Shown here: positions 47,154 through 59,089 of the stretch, piece after piece
Layout of the letters: every line of letters begins with the position of its first letter
Numbering within the stretch: position 1 is the first letter of the stretch
Source: Ochotona curzoniae
Taxonomy: Eukaryota > Chordata > Mammalia > Lagomorpha > Ochotonidae
NCBI RefSeq assembly: GCF_017591425.1
Contig: NW_024467120.1
Span: forward strand, 2,170,001 to 2,234,000
Length of the DNA stretch: 64,000 bases
Direction: 5' to 3'
Position numbers and translations under genes: made by a program
The notes under the pieces: generated by a model
Database searches by the model: none
Told to the model about the DNA's origin: nothing
Seen by the model: only the letters and a program-made list of their open reading frames with translations

Positions 47154-47890
47154 GCAAGGGGCTGGCTGGAAGCTGGAGCCTCAGGAAGGAGCAGATGCTG
47201 CAGTCTTGAGACCAAATTCCTTCTCTTCAGAGTCACTTTTTCCTTCCTGCCTTTGATAACTACAAAATTGTCACTACCAACATTATCAAGGGTAATCTCC
47301 TTGACTTATACCCAGCTGCGAGCAGATGTTAACCACATCCACAAATCACTTTCTCAGAGAAACCTAGGTGAGGGATTGACTCAGTACTGAAACCGGGTAC
47401 CCAGGCCTTGCCTAGCTGACAGCTGACTACTTACCACCCTGGGGTTGTGAGGAGTGGGAGAAGGAGGCTTGAGGGAGCTACCGTGCACCTCCCACTATGG
47501 GGGTATCTGAGCATCCTAAATTGTAGCAAGTATCTCCTCCCTCAATGGGGTTCCTGCAAAAGCTGGTGCTCCTTTGCAGTGGCAACCACCCCATTGTCTG
47601 CTGGTTCAATGACTCAGCCAAGCAAGGATCAGTGGAGGTTGCGGAGCAGGAGGCAAAACAGAGAGAAGTGGAAAGACCCACCCCCCCCAAAGGGACTTCC
47701 AGATCAGTTCCTGGGAGGAACGTCTCTGTAAGAACTACCTTCAACATCCAAACCCACCTCCAAGTCACTGGGGGGAGGGGCAGGATGCAACCAGGGGAAG
47801 AAAATCTCCAGCCACTCTCAGTGACAGCAGCTCCTCGTCACTGCAAATCCACTAGACAAGCTCCTGAACATGTCCTCATATAAATGGCAC
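47154..47890. other. Unique non-coding DNA
   Basis: Nothing recognised. Confidence 0.45.
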
Positions 47891-47894
47891 CTGT

Positions 47895-48015
47895 TCTTAT
47901 TCCTCTTCTACAGATTAAAAATAGACAAGGCTTCCAAAGGTTAAGTGGCTGGTCCAGGACCATCTGTGTTTGGTAAGTGGAGGGCTGGGTTTGTTCAAAT
48001 CAAAAGTCCACGTTC
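47895..48015 (+). mobile_element. MIR relic
   Basis: CCTCTTCTACAGATTAAAAA, GGTTAAGTGGCTGGTCCAGG and TTTGGTAAGTGGAGGGCTGG match the MIR core in order. Confidence 0.65.
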
Positions 48016-48027
48016 TAAGACAGTCAT

Positions 48028-48325
48028 TAAGCTTGTGGTTAATATGCCTGTGTTATACATGAAATTACCTGAGTTTGATGCCCAGTCTGGCTCCTGACTC
48101 CAGCTACCTGCCGGTGCAGATGCTTCCAGAAGCACAGCACTGATGACTCAGGGAGCCAGGGTTCCTGCCGTCGATGCAGAGGACCTGGACTGAGTTTGAC
48201 CTGATTCCATCCTTGCCAGGAATCTGGCAAGTGAACCACAGAGTGGTCCTCTCTCTCTCTCTCTCTCTTTCTCTCCCTCTCGTTCTCTCTGCCTCCCTCC
48301 CTCTTTCAAATAACTAATCTTTCCA
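48028..48325 (+). mobile_element. Old CSINE with expanded CT part
   Basis: GGTTAATATGCCTGTGTTATAC head remnant, CCTGCCGTCGATGCAGAGG body, TC microsatellite 48247-48268 and CTTTCAAATAACTAATC tail. Confidence 0.72.
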
Positions 48326-49008
48326 TTTTTCTAAGCAATTAAAACAAAAAGAGATCTATGTTCTTTGCACAAAGTTGAAGACAAATAGATGTGATTTCTA
48401 AAGTTAATCTGGTTTTTGCGGTTGCATCAGTGTGAACAGTCCGTAAGGCACGCCTGAGGTCAAGCTGAAACAGAGTACAGGCTTAATTCCCACCAATCGG
48501 CAGTTCATTTCAGACATAATTTGTAGTGCTAATGTTCCCGAAGACACAGAAATCCTTGATTCTATATTGGTCCTAAGAAGTTCTTAAGTTTCCTTACAGT
48601 TCCAAAATTCTAATGCTTAAGTTTATAACAGATTACAAACTCTAGTTGATGGTCTCATATATACATGAAACTTTCTATTAACATTGCAGAACATAACTAC
48701 AGATTTAGCAGCGCTTTTTGTTGCTGTATTATTCTGAATGGCATCCTCCTTGCCCCCAAAGCAATAACACTTTGATTGCAAACTACTTCCCCTATCAGAC
48801 AGACTCTTCCCGCAGAGAGCTGCTACCATGCAAATTCAGGCACTAGATTCGTTTTTGTGGCATTGCATATCAAATCTGACAGCATAATTTTGACATTTTG
48901 GTAAAAGTACTTCTTTCTCTATGTCGTAATAAGAAAACGTGCTTAATATAATTTTTTCCCCAAATGTTCCTAAAAGCACATATTTTATACTGATATCAAA
49001 AGTGAGGG
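48326..49008. other. Unique non-coding DNA
   Basis: AT-rich with no gene signal. Confidence 0.45.
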
Positions 49009-49011
49009 AGG

Positions 49012-49327
49012 GGCTGAGCCCAGCGCACAGTAGCCTAGCAGCTAAAGTCCTCACCTTGCATGTCCCAGGAGCCCATATGGGCAGTCCCGCTACCATTCAG
49101 CTCCCTGCTTGTGGCCTGGGAAAGCAGTTGAGGATGGCCCAAAGTCTTGGAAGTCTGCACCCGCGTGGGAGACCTGGAAGAAGTTTCTGGATCCTGGCTT
49201 CAGATCGGCATAGCATCGGCAGTTGCGCTCTCTTAGGGAGTAAATCATCGGACAGAAGATCTTCCTCTCTGTATATCCTCTGTGTATCTGACTTTGCAAT
49301 AAAAGTAAATATATCTTTAAGAAAAAA
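49012..49327 (+). mobile_element. Young CSINE, slightly shortened
   Basis: GAGCCCAGCGCACAGTAGCC head, GCAGCTAAAGTCCTCACC, TGTGGCCTGGGAAAGCAGTT and TGCAATAAAAGTAAATATATC tail. About 10 bases are missing around the B-box region. Flanks share a GTGAGGG/GTGAAGGG-like duplication. Confidence 0.88.
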
Positions 49328-50830
49328 AGTGAAGGGTGAGAGGGCGTTATCTTGCTTTTGGTTTTGCATCCTGTGTTTTAGTTGCTTGAAGAAGGGGCTT
49401 TCACCAGCTGAAAAGGTGCTTCCTGAAGTCAGGTGGAGAAGAAGAAAAACCACAAGCCCACACGGTTGTGATTTTTTATTTACTGGATTCAATCAAATTC
49501 TCAATTCAGTCAATAGAAACTGATCTCCCTTTTGTCATACCTCTAACCATGTACATTTCTTGACATGCTCCCTGATGCCAAGCTGCTTCGGAAAGATTAC
49601 TCTGAATTGGATTCATGCAAAATACATTGGCCTTATTTCACTCCAAGAAATTGGAACCACATATAATACAATAATGCCAAATTTTGCTTGGAAGTGGGAT
49701 ATGCTTGGTTCTGATTTCATGTGACAAACTAGTTCCAGATTACAACCAAAATGTACAACATGGAATAAGTCTTTTCTTATTTTTAGATATTATAAGTATT
49801 CCCCAGCATTGTGTTATTTGAAAAAACAAAAGGTTTTAACTTTATGTGGGCCTTCACTACATTCCCTAAAGGGTAAGATTTCATGTCAAGGGGCGTCTTG
49901 GACTTCATCCAAAGATACTCATCATCCATTAAGGTTGCATAAAGGCCTTGTGATGAAGTGGTGTCCTGGTAGATTCCAAAGCATGCAACTTGGGTTTCTA
50001 AGTGGGGCCCCAGTGAATTCACCACGAACATCTATTGAACTCAATGTTAACAGCTCACTATTGACAAAGCAATCTGTCATTTGCTTCTCTGCTCAAATGG
50101 ATATTGCCTCAGGGTTTTCATCTTATGCATGGAGAAAAGAGGAGAGACCCACTTCCTGGCATATACATGGACCATTAATGCCTCAGACAATATATTTCCA
50201 TTTTTGAAAAAGAAATGTATCCTTGAAGCTATTGATAACGTTTGGTTCGTATTATCCTGACCTGTGATTAGTTTGCACTCGCAAAAGGCTAAATGCAAGT
50301 GACGTCTTCCATTTGTTCTGTCTCAAATATTGACAGAGTGGATCCCGTGCTGTAGTTAACCACTCATCTTCCCCTTGATCCGTCCACTGACTCATCTCAT
50401 TTTCCTGCCTGATTTCAAGATAACCTGCATACTTACTCCTTACACACATCAGGAGGCACAGCATCCACCAGAGCTCAACACAGCTAAGGATATTGAGCAG
50501 GGAGTGACACGATCGAATTGGGATGAGAAAGAACCCAGCATGTCAGTGTGGCTGATGGCATGCATGAGAAGGAATCAGAGACCGAGAACAGCAGGAACCC
50601 TTGCCAAAAGTCCAGGCAGGGATGATGAAAGGCTTGTCCAGGGCAAAGATGGAGTGGGTAGAGAGAAGGGCATTGAGGGCACAAGCAGCAGAATCACACC
50701 GCTTGACAAGTGGGGACAGGAAAAAAAGTCACTGTAACTTCTAAACGTCTGTCTTGAACAACAGGTAAACTGTGATGCCATATGCTCAGAAAGGAGCTGG
50801 CTTTTGAGGATGGGGAAATACTGGGACACG
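49328..50830. other. Unique non-coding DNA
   Basis: 1.5 kb, AT-rich, nothing recognised. Several 60-130-codon frames overlap on both strands. Confidence 0.45.
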
Positions 50831-50834
50831 GAGG

Positions 50835-51145
50835 TTCAGTGTGGTACAGTGGGCTAAGCTGCCACTTGGAAGACCAGCATCCCGTATTGGAGCGCCAGGT
50901 ATCCCAGCTTCTCTGCTTCCAAATCAACTTCATGTTAATGTATTCTGAGAGGCAGCAGATGACGGCCTATGTTCTTAGGGACCTGCCACCTGCTTAGAGA
51001 CCCAGCGGAGCTCTAAGTGCCTGGCTTGGGCCTGACCAAGCCCTGGCTGTTTTAAACACTTGGGAAATGAACCAGAAGGTGTGAGACTTCTCTGTTGCCC
51101 CCCCTCATCTAACTTTCAAATAAATAAATAAATCTGTTTCTTACA
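50835..51145 (+). mobile_element. Older CSINE, full length
   Basis: GTGGTACAGTGGGCTAAGCTG head and TTTCAAATAAATAAATAAATC tail. Confidence 0.8.
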
Positions 51146-51159
51146 AAAAAATTATAAAA

Positions 51160-51475
51160 GGGCCCAGCGCAGTGACCTAAAGTCCTCGCCTTGAACACGC
51201 CAAGATCCCATATGGGCGCCACTTCTAATCCCAGCTGCTCCGCTTCCCATCCAGCTGCCTGTTTGTGGCCTGGGAAAGCAGTCAAGGATGGCCCAAAGCT
51301 TTGGGACCCTGCACCCTATGGGAGACCTGGAGGAGGTTCCTGCCTTCTGGCTTCAGATCGGCTCAGCACTGACCATTGAGGTCACTTGGGGAGTGAAGAT
51401 CTCTCTTTCTGTCTTTCTTCCTCTCTGTGTATCTGACTTTCCAATAAAAAAAAATAATAATAACAAAATAAATCT
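51160..51475 (+). mobile_element. Young CSINE
   Basis: GGGCCCAGCGCAGTGACC head, AAAGTCCTCGCCTTG, CATATGGGCGCCACTTC and CCAATAAAAAAAAATAATAA. Follows the previous copy by 15 bp in the same orientation. Confidence 0.88.
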
Positions 51476-51628
51476 TGATAAAATGATAGATGAGCAGGTA
51501 GACTATGTGTCCCAGAAACTTGGCCATGAGAGGAGAGAGAGAAAGGATTTGCCTTGGAAGAGGCCCACTTTGACCATGCACAAATGAACATGTACTCTAC
51601 TGAATTCATAATTACAACACACTGCGTT

Positions 51629-51921
51629 GGTGGCCGGTGTCGTGGCACAGTGTTTTAAGACACCACTCATGATGCCGGTATCCCATATCAGGGTGTCAGA
51701 GTTGCAGCCACTCTACTTTTGATCCAGCTCCCATCTAATGCACCTTGGAAGGCAGAAAACGGTCCAAATGCTTAGATCCCTGCCACTCTAGTGTCCTGAC
51801 TCTTCTTTTGGCCTGACCAAGTCCTGGATGTTGAGACCATTTGGGGAGCAAAACAACAGAAAGAAGGTCTTTCTGTCTCTTCCACTCTGTTGCTTTGCCT
51901 TTCAGATAAATAGATATTGTC
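51629..51921 (+). mobile_element. Older CSINE
   Basis: GGCCGGTGTCGTGGCACAG head, GATCCAGCTCCCATCTAATG body and CTTTCAGATAAATAGATATTG tail. Confidence 0.8.
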
Positions 51922-53095
51922 AAAAAGATGCATTGCTTTGTGTAACAACTTCCAGTATCTACATGGAAGATCTCCCCAGTCACACACCAACTTTTACAAA
52001 CCAGTGGACCACGCACAGTACTCAGAGTGCTAAGGAATGCAAAGGCTTGAGTTAACAACATCCTGGACTGTATCTCCGATCTCATGGTTGAAGAATCTCA
52101 GACCAAAAGAGAGTACGTCGGTCAAGGTCATGCGGGGAAACCACAGAAACAGAGACCAAGAGCCCCTCAGGATAGGATCTGGACGTAGAGTTCGGCATGA
52201 ATTTGTTTCCAAAACAATCCTACAAAAATTCAGTTCCAAGAATCATCTTGAAGGGCTTGCTTCTGATCAATGGGTTTCCTTTCAGTGTCTCATAGCAATA
52301 TGGCTAAAACAAACGCAGGCTCCATTTTAGTCCCGACTTGGAACTGACTTGTAAACACAACATATTAGGGCAAAGCACTTTTTCAATTCCTCTCATCACT
52401 GTGCTTTGCTCATTTCTGCTCTAGTTCATTAAATGGGAGTATTTACTGATTGCTAAAGGATGCCTCTTCCCGGTCTTTCTGCCTGACAATAGCAGATGTA
52501 CAGTCCAGCTTCTGAAAAAGAACCCACTGCTGGAGCCCCCAGGGGTTTGGGGAGCAGTATTCCACAAGTCGGTTCTGGATTTTAGGTGATAAATGGACCT
52601 GGACCAAGCCGTTTACCTTCCTGCAATCTCTACTCCTGCCTCCCTCCTCAGTTCCTTTACTGAGCTGAATTAAAAGCACTCTGAAAATGACAAATATCAG
52701 ACCCTTGCAATTGTTCTCTGCAGAGAAAGGAGTAACCGAGTTTTCAGGCAACTGATTCATGACATGAAGAGAAACTTCGGGTTAGTTTCCCAAAAGTTAC
52801 CTCTCCTCTAATTATTTGGAAAGCACGGTAATTTTCCATTTATTCTTCTCTGATGTAAAACAGATTTGTCTGAAGCCTAGAGGAAGCTCCAGCTTGCACT
52901 GGTGTTTCCTTTTATTTACTTATTTATCTATTTTTTTGTCCTACTAGACCACTACAGTCACTTGGCTGAGGGTGTCTATAGTGAGTGCACTTGGCTACTC
53001 CACCATACTGCACTTGCAAAAATGTTTCTTTTCTAGATGGGGTGAGAAAAAGCCTGGACAAGCTGAGCTAATACCATCTGCCTCTCCAAAATGCC
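51922..53095. other. Unique non-coding DNA
   Basis: No confirmed element. T-rich run at 52911-52940. Confidence 0.4.
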
Positions 53096-53097
53096 TT

Positions 53098-53341
53098 ACT
53101 TGTATTGGCAAAAAGAGCATTCTTGTCTTTTAGAGCTTATGTTTACTGGACTGTCCGAGCTGCACTGCTCAGAGGATAATGACAACGTCACCCTCTGATA
53201 GATTCCCTTCAAATAACTGCTTGTCCTGACTGAGTGCTGGCGTGAGCAGCAATCATGGCATCTGACAGGGTCAGCAGGTTCTGTGGTGTCGCTCAGCAGA
53301 AAATCGTCTCCTTCAGACTCACTCCCTTCTTCTTCATCCAC
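53098..53341 (-). other. Unidentified exon-like open frame
   Basis: An 80-codon minus-strand frame that starts with GTG, an acidic cluster (DEEEGSESEGDD) and then several Cys/His and Ser-rich positions. It ends in a stop, but AA|GTAAGG at the 3' end would be a good splice donor. The acceptor side (ACTAAAG|GTG) has no pyrimidine tract and an in-frame stop lies two codons upstream. I do not recognise the protein. A chance frame of this length is entirely possible. Confidence 0.15.
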
Positions 53342-53477
53342 CTTTAGTTATTTCTGTTAGCCATGGAAACATGTTTTGGTACCTGTGTCACAGCCCAATG
53401 TCTCTCTCTTTCTCAGCCAATCACAGATTTGCATACTCTGCATGTTAGCTTTTGATGATGATATTATTGTCATGTAT

Positions 53478-53710
53478 GAGCGTATCCGTTAGATGGTTTA
53501 CTCCCCAAATGTCTACAACAGTTGGAGCTGGACTGGGGCAGAAGCCAATGAGTTAGGCAGGTCTCCCACCCAGGCAGCAGAAACCCCGCCTACTGACACC
53601 CAGGGTGTGCATTTGCAGGAGTCTGGAATCAGACACTGAAGTCAAGAATCAAACCCGGTCATTCCAATCTGAAACACGAGCATCTTAATGGGCAGGCCAC
53701 ACCCCTGCCC
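53478..53710 (-). mobile_element. Old CSINE, reverse strand
   Basis: GATGGTTTACTCCCCAAATG, GCAGGTCTCCCACCCAGGC and GTCAAGAATCAAACCCGG. Confidence 0.7.
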
Positions 53711-53804
53711 TCTGCTTCCTATATTAAGGGAATCCAAGAGTGTGGCAAGGATCTGCTGGAAATGGGTAGAGTCCAAATTTTTTTTTGTTATTTTTTCTTT
53801 TCTT

Positions 53805-54122
53805 TTTATGATCTACTTATTTTTATTATAAACTCAGATTTACAAAGAGAAGGAGAGATAGAAAGATCTTCCATCTGCCAGTTCACTTCCCAAGTGGTCA
53901 CAATGGTCAGTGCTGAGCTATCTGAAATCAGGAGCCAGGAGCTTCTTCCTGGTCTCCCACACAGGTGCAGGGTCCCAAGGCTTTGGGCCGTCCTCCACTG
54001 CTTTTCCAGGTTACAAGCAGGGAGCTGGATGGGAAGTGGAGCAGCCAGAACACAAATGGGCACCCATATGGGATCCTGACTCTTGCAAGGTGAGACTTGA
54101 GCCACTGAGCCATCACGCATGC
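53805..54122 (-). mobile_element. CSINE, reverse strand, near full length
   Basis: GATCTTCCATCTGCCAGTTC, CAGGAGCCAGGAGCTTCTTC and CCCATATGGGATCCTGAC. Confidence 0.87.
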
Positions 54123-55365
54123 CCTCTAGTTGTTATTCTTAGAGAGTAAAGCTGGTCTCAGGCTATGGATATGAAGCACTAGGGAACTGAAACCGGTGTC
54201 ACTGAAGAAGCAGTGCTGGAACCAAGGGGGAAGTCAAAGCCCTAAGCCATGGAACTGAGAAGAGAGAGAAGCCAAGAGCTCCAGGGGATTTTCAAAGGCA
54301 ATTGTGGGCAGTTAGGGTATTTCATAGCCACACTTTGTCCTTATTCTGGGCAAGAAGGAAGCTGTGGCAAGAGTCAGGAATCTACCTTTGTTGTCATTTA
54401 TACTCAACTCAGACTGAGACAGCATACAGACTAGAGTAGAATTCCCTGGCCTTTATGAACATTGGAGCCAAGCCACCAATAACCCATATAGTCAGAGAGT
54501 GGACGGTATTTGCTTAATTTTGTAATTTTGACCTTCAGTTCAGGTCAGTGGACTAATAGTTTGCCCCCAAAGTTATTCAACTAATGGTTTCTGTAATGGA
54601 GTATGGACCTCTTCCCTGCTCCCCTCTTTCCACATCACATCCTATGTACAAGATGAAGGCTGCGCCCATCTCCCTAAGCGACGTGCCTAGGCTAGATGCA
54701 GGAAAATTGAAACACGTTTCCACTGTGTTACGTATTCAACCCATTTGTTTACCATTTATCAACCTCTTACGGGTTACAAAGAAGACTCTCCACAATTTAT
54801 TGCTTGGGGAGATGGTGCAGAGTTTGAGAGAGAAACACTAATAAATTGATGGAGAGGTGCTTTGTTAATATAGAGAGCTATTGAAATGCATAATGAGGAA
54901 GGGCTCTTCAAGGTCACTCTCCCAAGAACTGGCTAGAACTCTGGACGCCTTACTCCTCATCCAACAGACGCTAGCATACAAAGCCTGAATAGAGGACATC
55001 GTTAACCCCACTTAGGCACTCCCGGGAGGGCTCTGCACTTGATTCTACCCAGAAATCTAGATGCAGTTAACAAAGGAAAACACGGGGTATGGCAGAGTTT
55101 CTCAGGCTTTAATGCGCGAACCAAAGGCCGGGGAACCTGGGAGAGGAGAGTTGTCAATCAGTGAGTTTAGGGGGCAGGGGAAGGAGGGTGCTGGGATGCT
55201 GTATTCCTGAGAAGCTCCGAGGCAATGCCAATGCCACTGGGGGAGGGAAGGGGCGTCTAAATGCTGCTCCAGCCGGAAGCCCAGGGAGAAGTGGAGATGC
55301 CTGGAAGAGTTCCAACATGCCAGCCAGCACCACCTTCAAAGGAAGAGAGCGTTTGTTTAGTGTTA
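54123..55365. other. Unique non-coding DNA
   Basis: Nothing recognised; a GC-richer patch at 55.1-55.3 kb has no CpG-island character. Confidence 0.42.
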
Positions 55366-55369
55366 AAGG

Positions 55370-55371
55370 TA

Positions 55372-55402
<31 letters not shown>

Positions 55403-55407
55403 TTTAA
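55370..55407. repeat. TA microsatellite with T-run
   Basis: About 13 TA units followed by 12 T. Confidence 0.92.
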
Positions 55408-55544
55408 GTGTCCAAACTGAGGTGCCTTAAAGGCAGCTGGGGATGTTGAACTTGAGCTTGGGGGAGCGACTAAGACCTTACATGCCTTAGAAACCATAGA
55501 TAACATCATAGATGCCTTTGATTCAGTTATAGATCCTAGTCAAG

Positions 55545-55625
55545 GATATTATATATATTATATTCTTATTATATATTATATGATATATGTTATATTAAAT
55601 GTTATATATTTAATAGAAATAGATA
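55545..55625. repeat. AT-rich low-complexity stretch
   Basis: Degenerate TATATTA/ATATAT repeats over about 80 bp; a TTCA tetramer run follows at 55721-55740. Confidence 0.85.
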
Positions 55626-56034
55626 GATAAAATACATGGAAGGAGGCTCAGACTTCTGAGTTCAGATCAAATTACCCTCTTTGGCTCTTTCAAAACTCCC
55701 ATCTGTAAGCAAACATGTTATTTCATTCATTCATTCATTCCCTTTGCTACCATCCCCCCCGCAGAAACAATTTCCTAAGATATTTGATGTGCATGCTTTT
55801 ATTTTTGAAATTTTTCCTACATAATACAGCTTATCTCACATGAAAGTTAACATGCGTCCGGTCATGAGAAATCACCTGAAACACGCAGTTTGTGGAATTT
55901 ATACACCTGCGTGTGCCTGCGTACCACACTCAAGTCAAGACACACCACATTTTCTGTGGTTCTGGGTACGCTTTGATTTCCATAAGTGACCTTCCTACCT
56001 CATTCCACAACACAGCGTTTTCAAGGTTGATGGA

Positions 56035-56430
56035 TGCCGCTCTGTTTATAGATTTGTTTCCTCCTGCTTCCTAGAATCCTTTATTGTGCATGTGCCCTAT
56101 TTCATTTGACATCCCCCCCCAAAAAAGGATGCCTAAATCCTTCCAACTCTCTTTACCATAAATAATGCCGGAATCGACATCCTTATTTCTGCTCTCTTAT
56201 GGGCTTCGATGAGATTCCTGAATCTGAGATATAAAACCAAGGAAGTGCTGAGTCATAGAACATACATGCATATTTTAACCAAGAATTGCCATTCTGCCTT
56301 CCAGAATATCTCCACCCAGCCATACTTGCAAATCCTTTTTTCTGGAGCTGCTTTTATCTTTCCTCTGAATGTTCACTGGATGCAATCAAGAAAATTAGAT
56401 TTTATTTTGGTTTCCCTTAGTGTCTGCCTG
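56035..56430 (+). mobile_element. Possible ancient L1-type relic
   Basis: CATAAATAATGCCGGAATCG, GAAGTGCTGAGTCATAGAAC and GAATTGCCATTCTGCCTTCC follow the order of a familiar old LINE region. Highly diverged. Confidence 0.38.
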
Positions 56431-57365
56431 TGATTGGTGATTCATTCACTCGCAAAACCTCCTCTGTTGAACAGCAGGATCTACGTACTAAGCACAAGGG
56501 CCTGGTAATAAAGCTGTGAGGAAGATAAAACCTCAATGCACCTGGAATTTCTTTTCTAATCATACAAACCATTAAGTGGATGAAAACACTGAAAATAAGA
56601 ATATAGAATGAGTAAGAAAGGAAGTTAAGGGAAACCACCACCAACCTCCTTCCCCTGCCCCCACCCCCCAAAAAAAATTACTGGTAGAGAGAAGGGAACA
56701 CCTAAATGATCAAAATTATTCTAAGAAGAATCTAGAGAACTGGGAAAAAGCAATGACGCAGGAAAAGAGTTTCTGAGAAGGCACCTGTTGCCAGAGAGGC
56801 TAGAACCAGGAGTGGTGAACCACTGGAAAAGCACTGAGGTAAGCCACGGATGGAGTGGTCCCTTCTGCTATGCTAACAGCGCCCACTAGACCACGCACCG
56901 GCTCGGTGCTGCTAATAGAAGCAACGGGGCCCCTGCCCCACCCTACAGGAGAACTTCTCAGTGTCAGAGAACAAATGCAGGCACATCCTTGCCACCCTGC
57001 TTCCCATCTCTCTCTTGCCCTCATTCTGAGAGAGGAAATTAGCTCACTAGGGAACATCTGTCTCATACAAATTGGGTCCATCTTTGTCTCTGAAATCACA
57101 GCAAAACCCAGGAGACTCAAGTCCACGAGAAGCTGAAATGTGAGGGTCTTACAAATCAACATGGAAGGGACAGACAGCTCCAGGGAGGTCGGACCACACC
57201 CCTGAATCCACCAGATACAGACAGGCAAGTGGGCATATAAACATGCACTGTTATTACATCAGGCAGTGATACTCAAAAAGAAGAATTTAAACATCAAAGA
57301 CCTGGCTTTGACAACTGTCCAGGGAAACTCCCAGGTCATGCACTGTCACAGAAAACGCAAACTTT
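56431..57365. other. Unique non-coding DNA
   Basis: Contains a 142-codon minus-strand frame (56800-57228) without any domain, treated as chance. Confidence 0.42.
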
Positions 57366-57640
57366 GGGGCTGGCTTTGTGGCACAGAGGGTTAAGTGGCT
57401 GTCTGTAGCACCAGCACTCCATAGGGTGTTCAACTCCCAATGTATCCTTCCCAATCCAACTCCCCAGTAAATGCTCCTGGGAAAGCTGTGGAAGATGAGT
57501 GCTTGGTCCCTGCCACCCACGTTGGAGTCCTGAAAGAAGCTCCTGGCTCTTGGCTTGGACCTGGTCCAGCCCTAGCCATTGCAGCCCTCTGGGGAATAGA
57601 ACCAACAGATAAAATATTTTCTCTCTTGCTCTCTTTCTTT

Positions 57641-57715
<75 letters not shown>

Positions 57716-57716
57716 C

Positions 57717-57762
<46 letters not shown>

Positions 57763-57820
57763 TTTCTTTCTTTTATCCACCCCCCATGTTATTCTGCCTT
57801 TCAAATAAATTAAAATACAA
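57366..57820 (+). mobile_element. CSINE with expanded pyrimidine microsatellite
   Basis: GGGGCTGGCTTTGTGGCAC head and CTTGGACCTGGTCCAGCCC body are those of an older CSINE. The usual CT-rich segment is replaced by a long TTTC array; the tail CTTTCAAATAAATTAAAAT follows at 57799. Confidence 0.85.
57632..57774 (+). repeat. TTTC tetranucleotide microsatellite
   Basis: About 35 units with interruptions near 57713-57720 (CTCT) and 57761 (CC). Confidence 0.95.
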
Positions 57821-57984
57821 TAAAACACACCTCTCTAAACAAAACAGAAAACACAAACTGGAATAGTCACCATACCCAGAACCTTTAAAAACCTTGTTAT
57901 TTCCTGGCCTACTAGCTCCATTAGGACAAGGTCTCCTAAGGACAGATCAGATAAGCACTGGAGATGTTTCACTGCTGTGTTATT

Positions 57985-58075
57985 TTAAAAAAGAAAACAA
58001 AAGTGTGAAACAAATCAATGGCTGACAGCGGAGGAATGACTCAATAAAATGTAGAATACTTGTAAATGCGAACTT
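57985..58075 (+). mobile_element. Possible L1 3' fragment
   Basis: GTGAAACAAATCAATGGCTG, then GGAATGACTCAATAAAATG, resembles a decayed end of L1 ORF2. Weak. Confidence 0.3.
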
Positions 58076-59085
58076 CTATGGTCAGTGGAGATCAGGTTTT
58101 TAGAAAATACTGGCATTAACCAGGACGGGCTAAATTGTGCTGCAGGGATCGCATCTCGGGAGCTTAGCATCGCATGGGTGTTTTTCTTGTTCACATCACG
58201 CACCCCAGTGGAGATGGAGCAGGCAGTAGTGAAAAAGACCTCCACCCCTAACCACTTGGCTTCCCCAACTCTCAGAGAAGCATCTATGGATACTGTCATA
58301 CAAGCACCACTAAATGAAGAAAACCCACTAGATTAATGCAGGAATCTGAGCTGTAAAAGTTATGAATGGTTCTTATTTCCTCCCTTGAACATTTTTTAAT
58401 TTTCTAGATTTTTTTTTTACAAGGAACGTATTAATTTCCATAATCAAGGAAAAATGGGTTTCACATCTCAACATTAATCATACAGTCCCTTGCCTCTGGA
58501 ACACAAACTTTTCTTCTCCCTAGCTCAGCAAATTCTTCCCAACATGTAGCCTGCCTTGATGCCACTATCAAGCAAATCTGTCACCATGTGTGACCTCATC
58601 TCACATCCCTGAGTTCCCACGTGTGAACCCTGCTCGATCTGTAAACGGGAATCACGTTACTTGTGTTTCTTCCACCCATGGGAGGCAAAGTGAGAAAAAA
58701 CCAAGTCTGTGTTCATTGCAAGGCTTCTTGGCTGTGGGGTCGGGGGAGGGATGGACAGAGAAGGAAATATGCTGACTAGACGCAAACCATGGTGTTGCTT
58801 CCCCTGAAAGTGTAGCTGAACTGAATCCTTCCATAGACATTAGTGCCTAGCTGTCCACTAGCCTCCCATCCCAGGTCCCCAATGTGAGGCACGCTCCGAG
58901 GGTCCTGCTCAAGCAGTTTTGATAGTTCAACAGTTCTGATTGATACCAATCTCGCCATTCCAATCGCGATGAAACCTATTCAAAATCCACTAGCTGATAT
59001 AGTCTCTTCCTGGTTGGGGTTCTGAGATCAACAGTTCAGTTGGAGGGATCTCCAAAGAAACTTCATCTGAGATAATCCCAAACCT
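58076..59085. other. Unique DNA upstream of the tandem array
   Basis: No gene recognised. The segment at about 58850-59085 could belong to the 5' part of the array-bearing element, but there is nothing to prove it. Confidence 0.35.
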
Positions 59086-59089
59086 GATT

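Noticed and set aside
48939..49523. 194-codon forward frame
   Set aside because: Translates through a SINE and its flanks; SINE-type peptide recurs in many other copies.
56800..57228. 142-codon reverse frame
   Set aside because: No recognisable motif, no splice context; likely chance.
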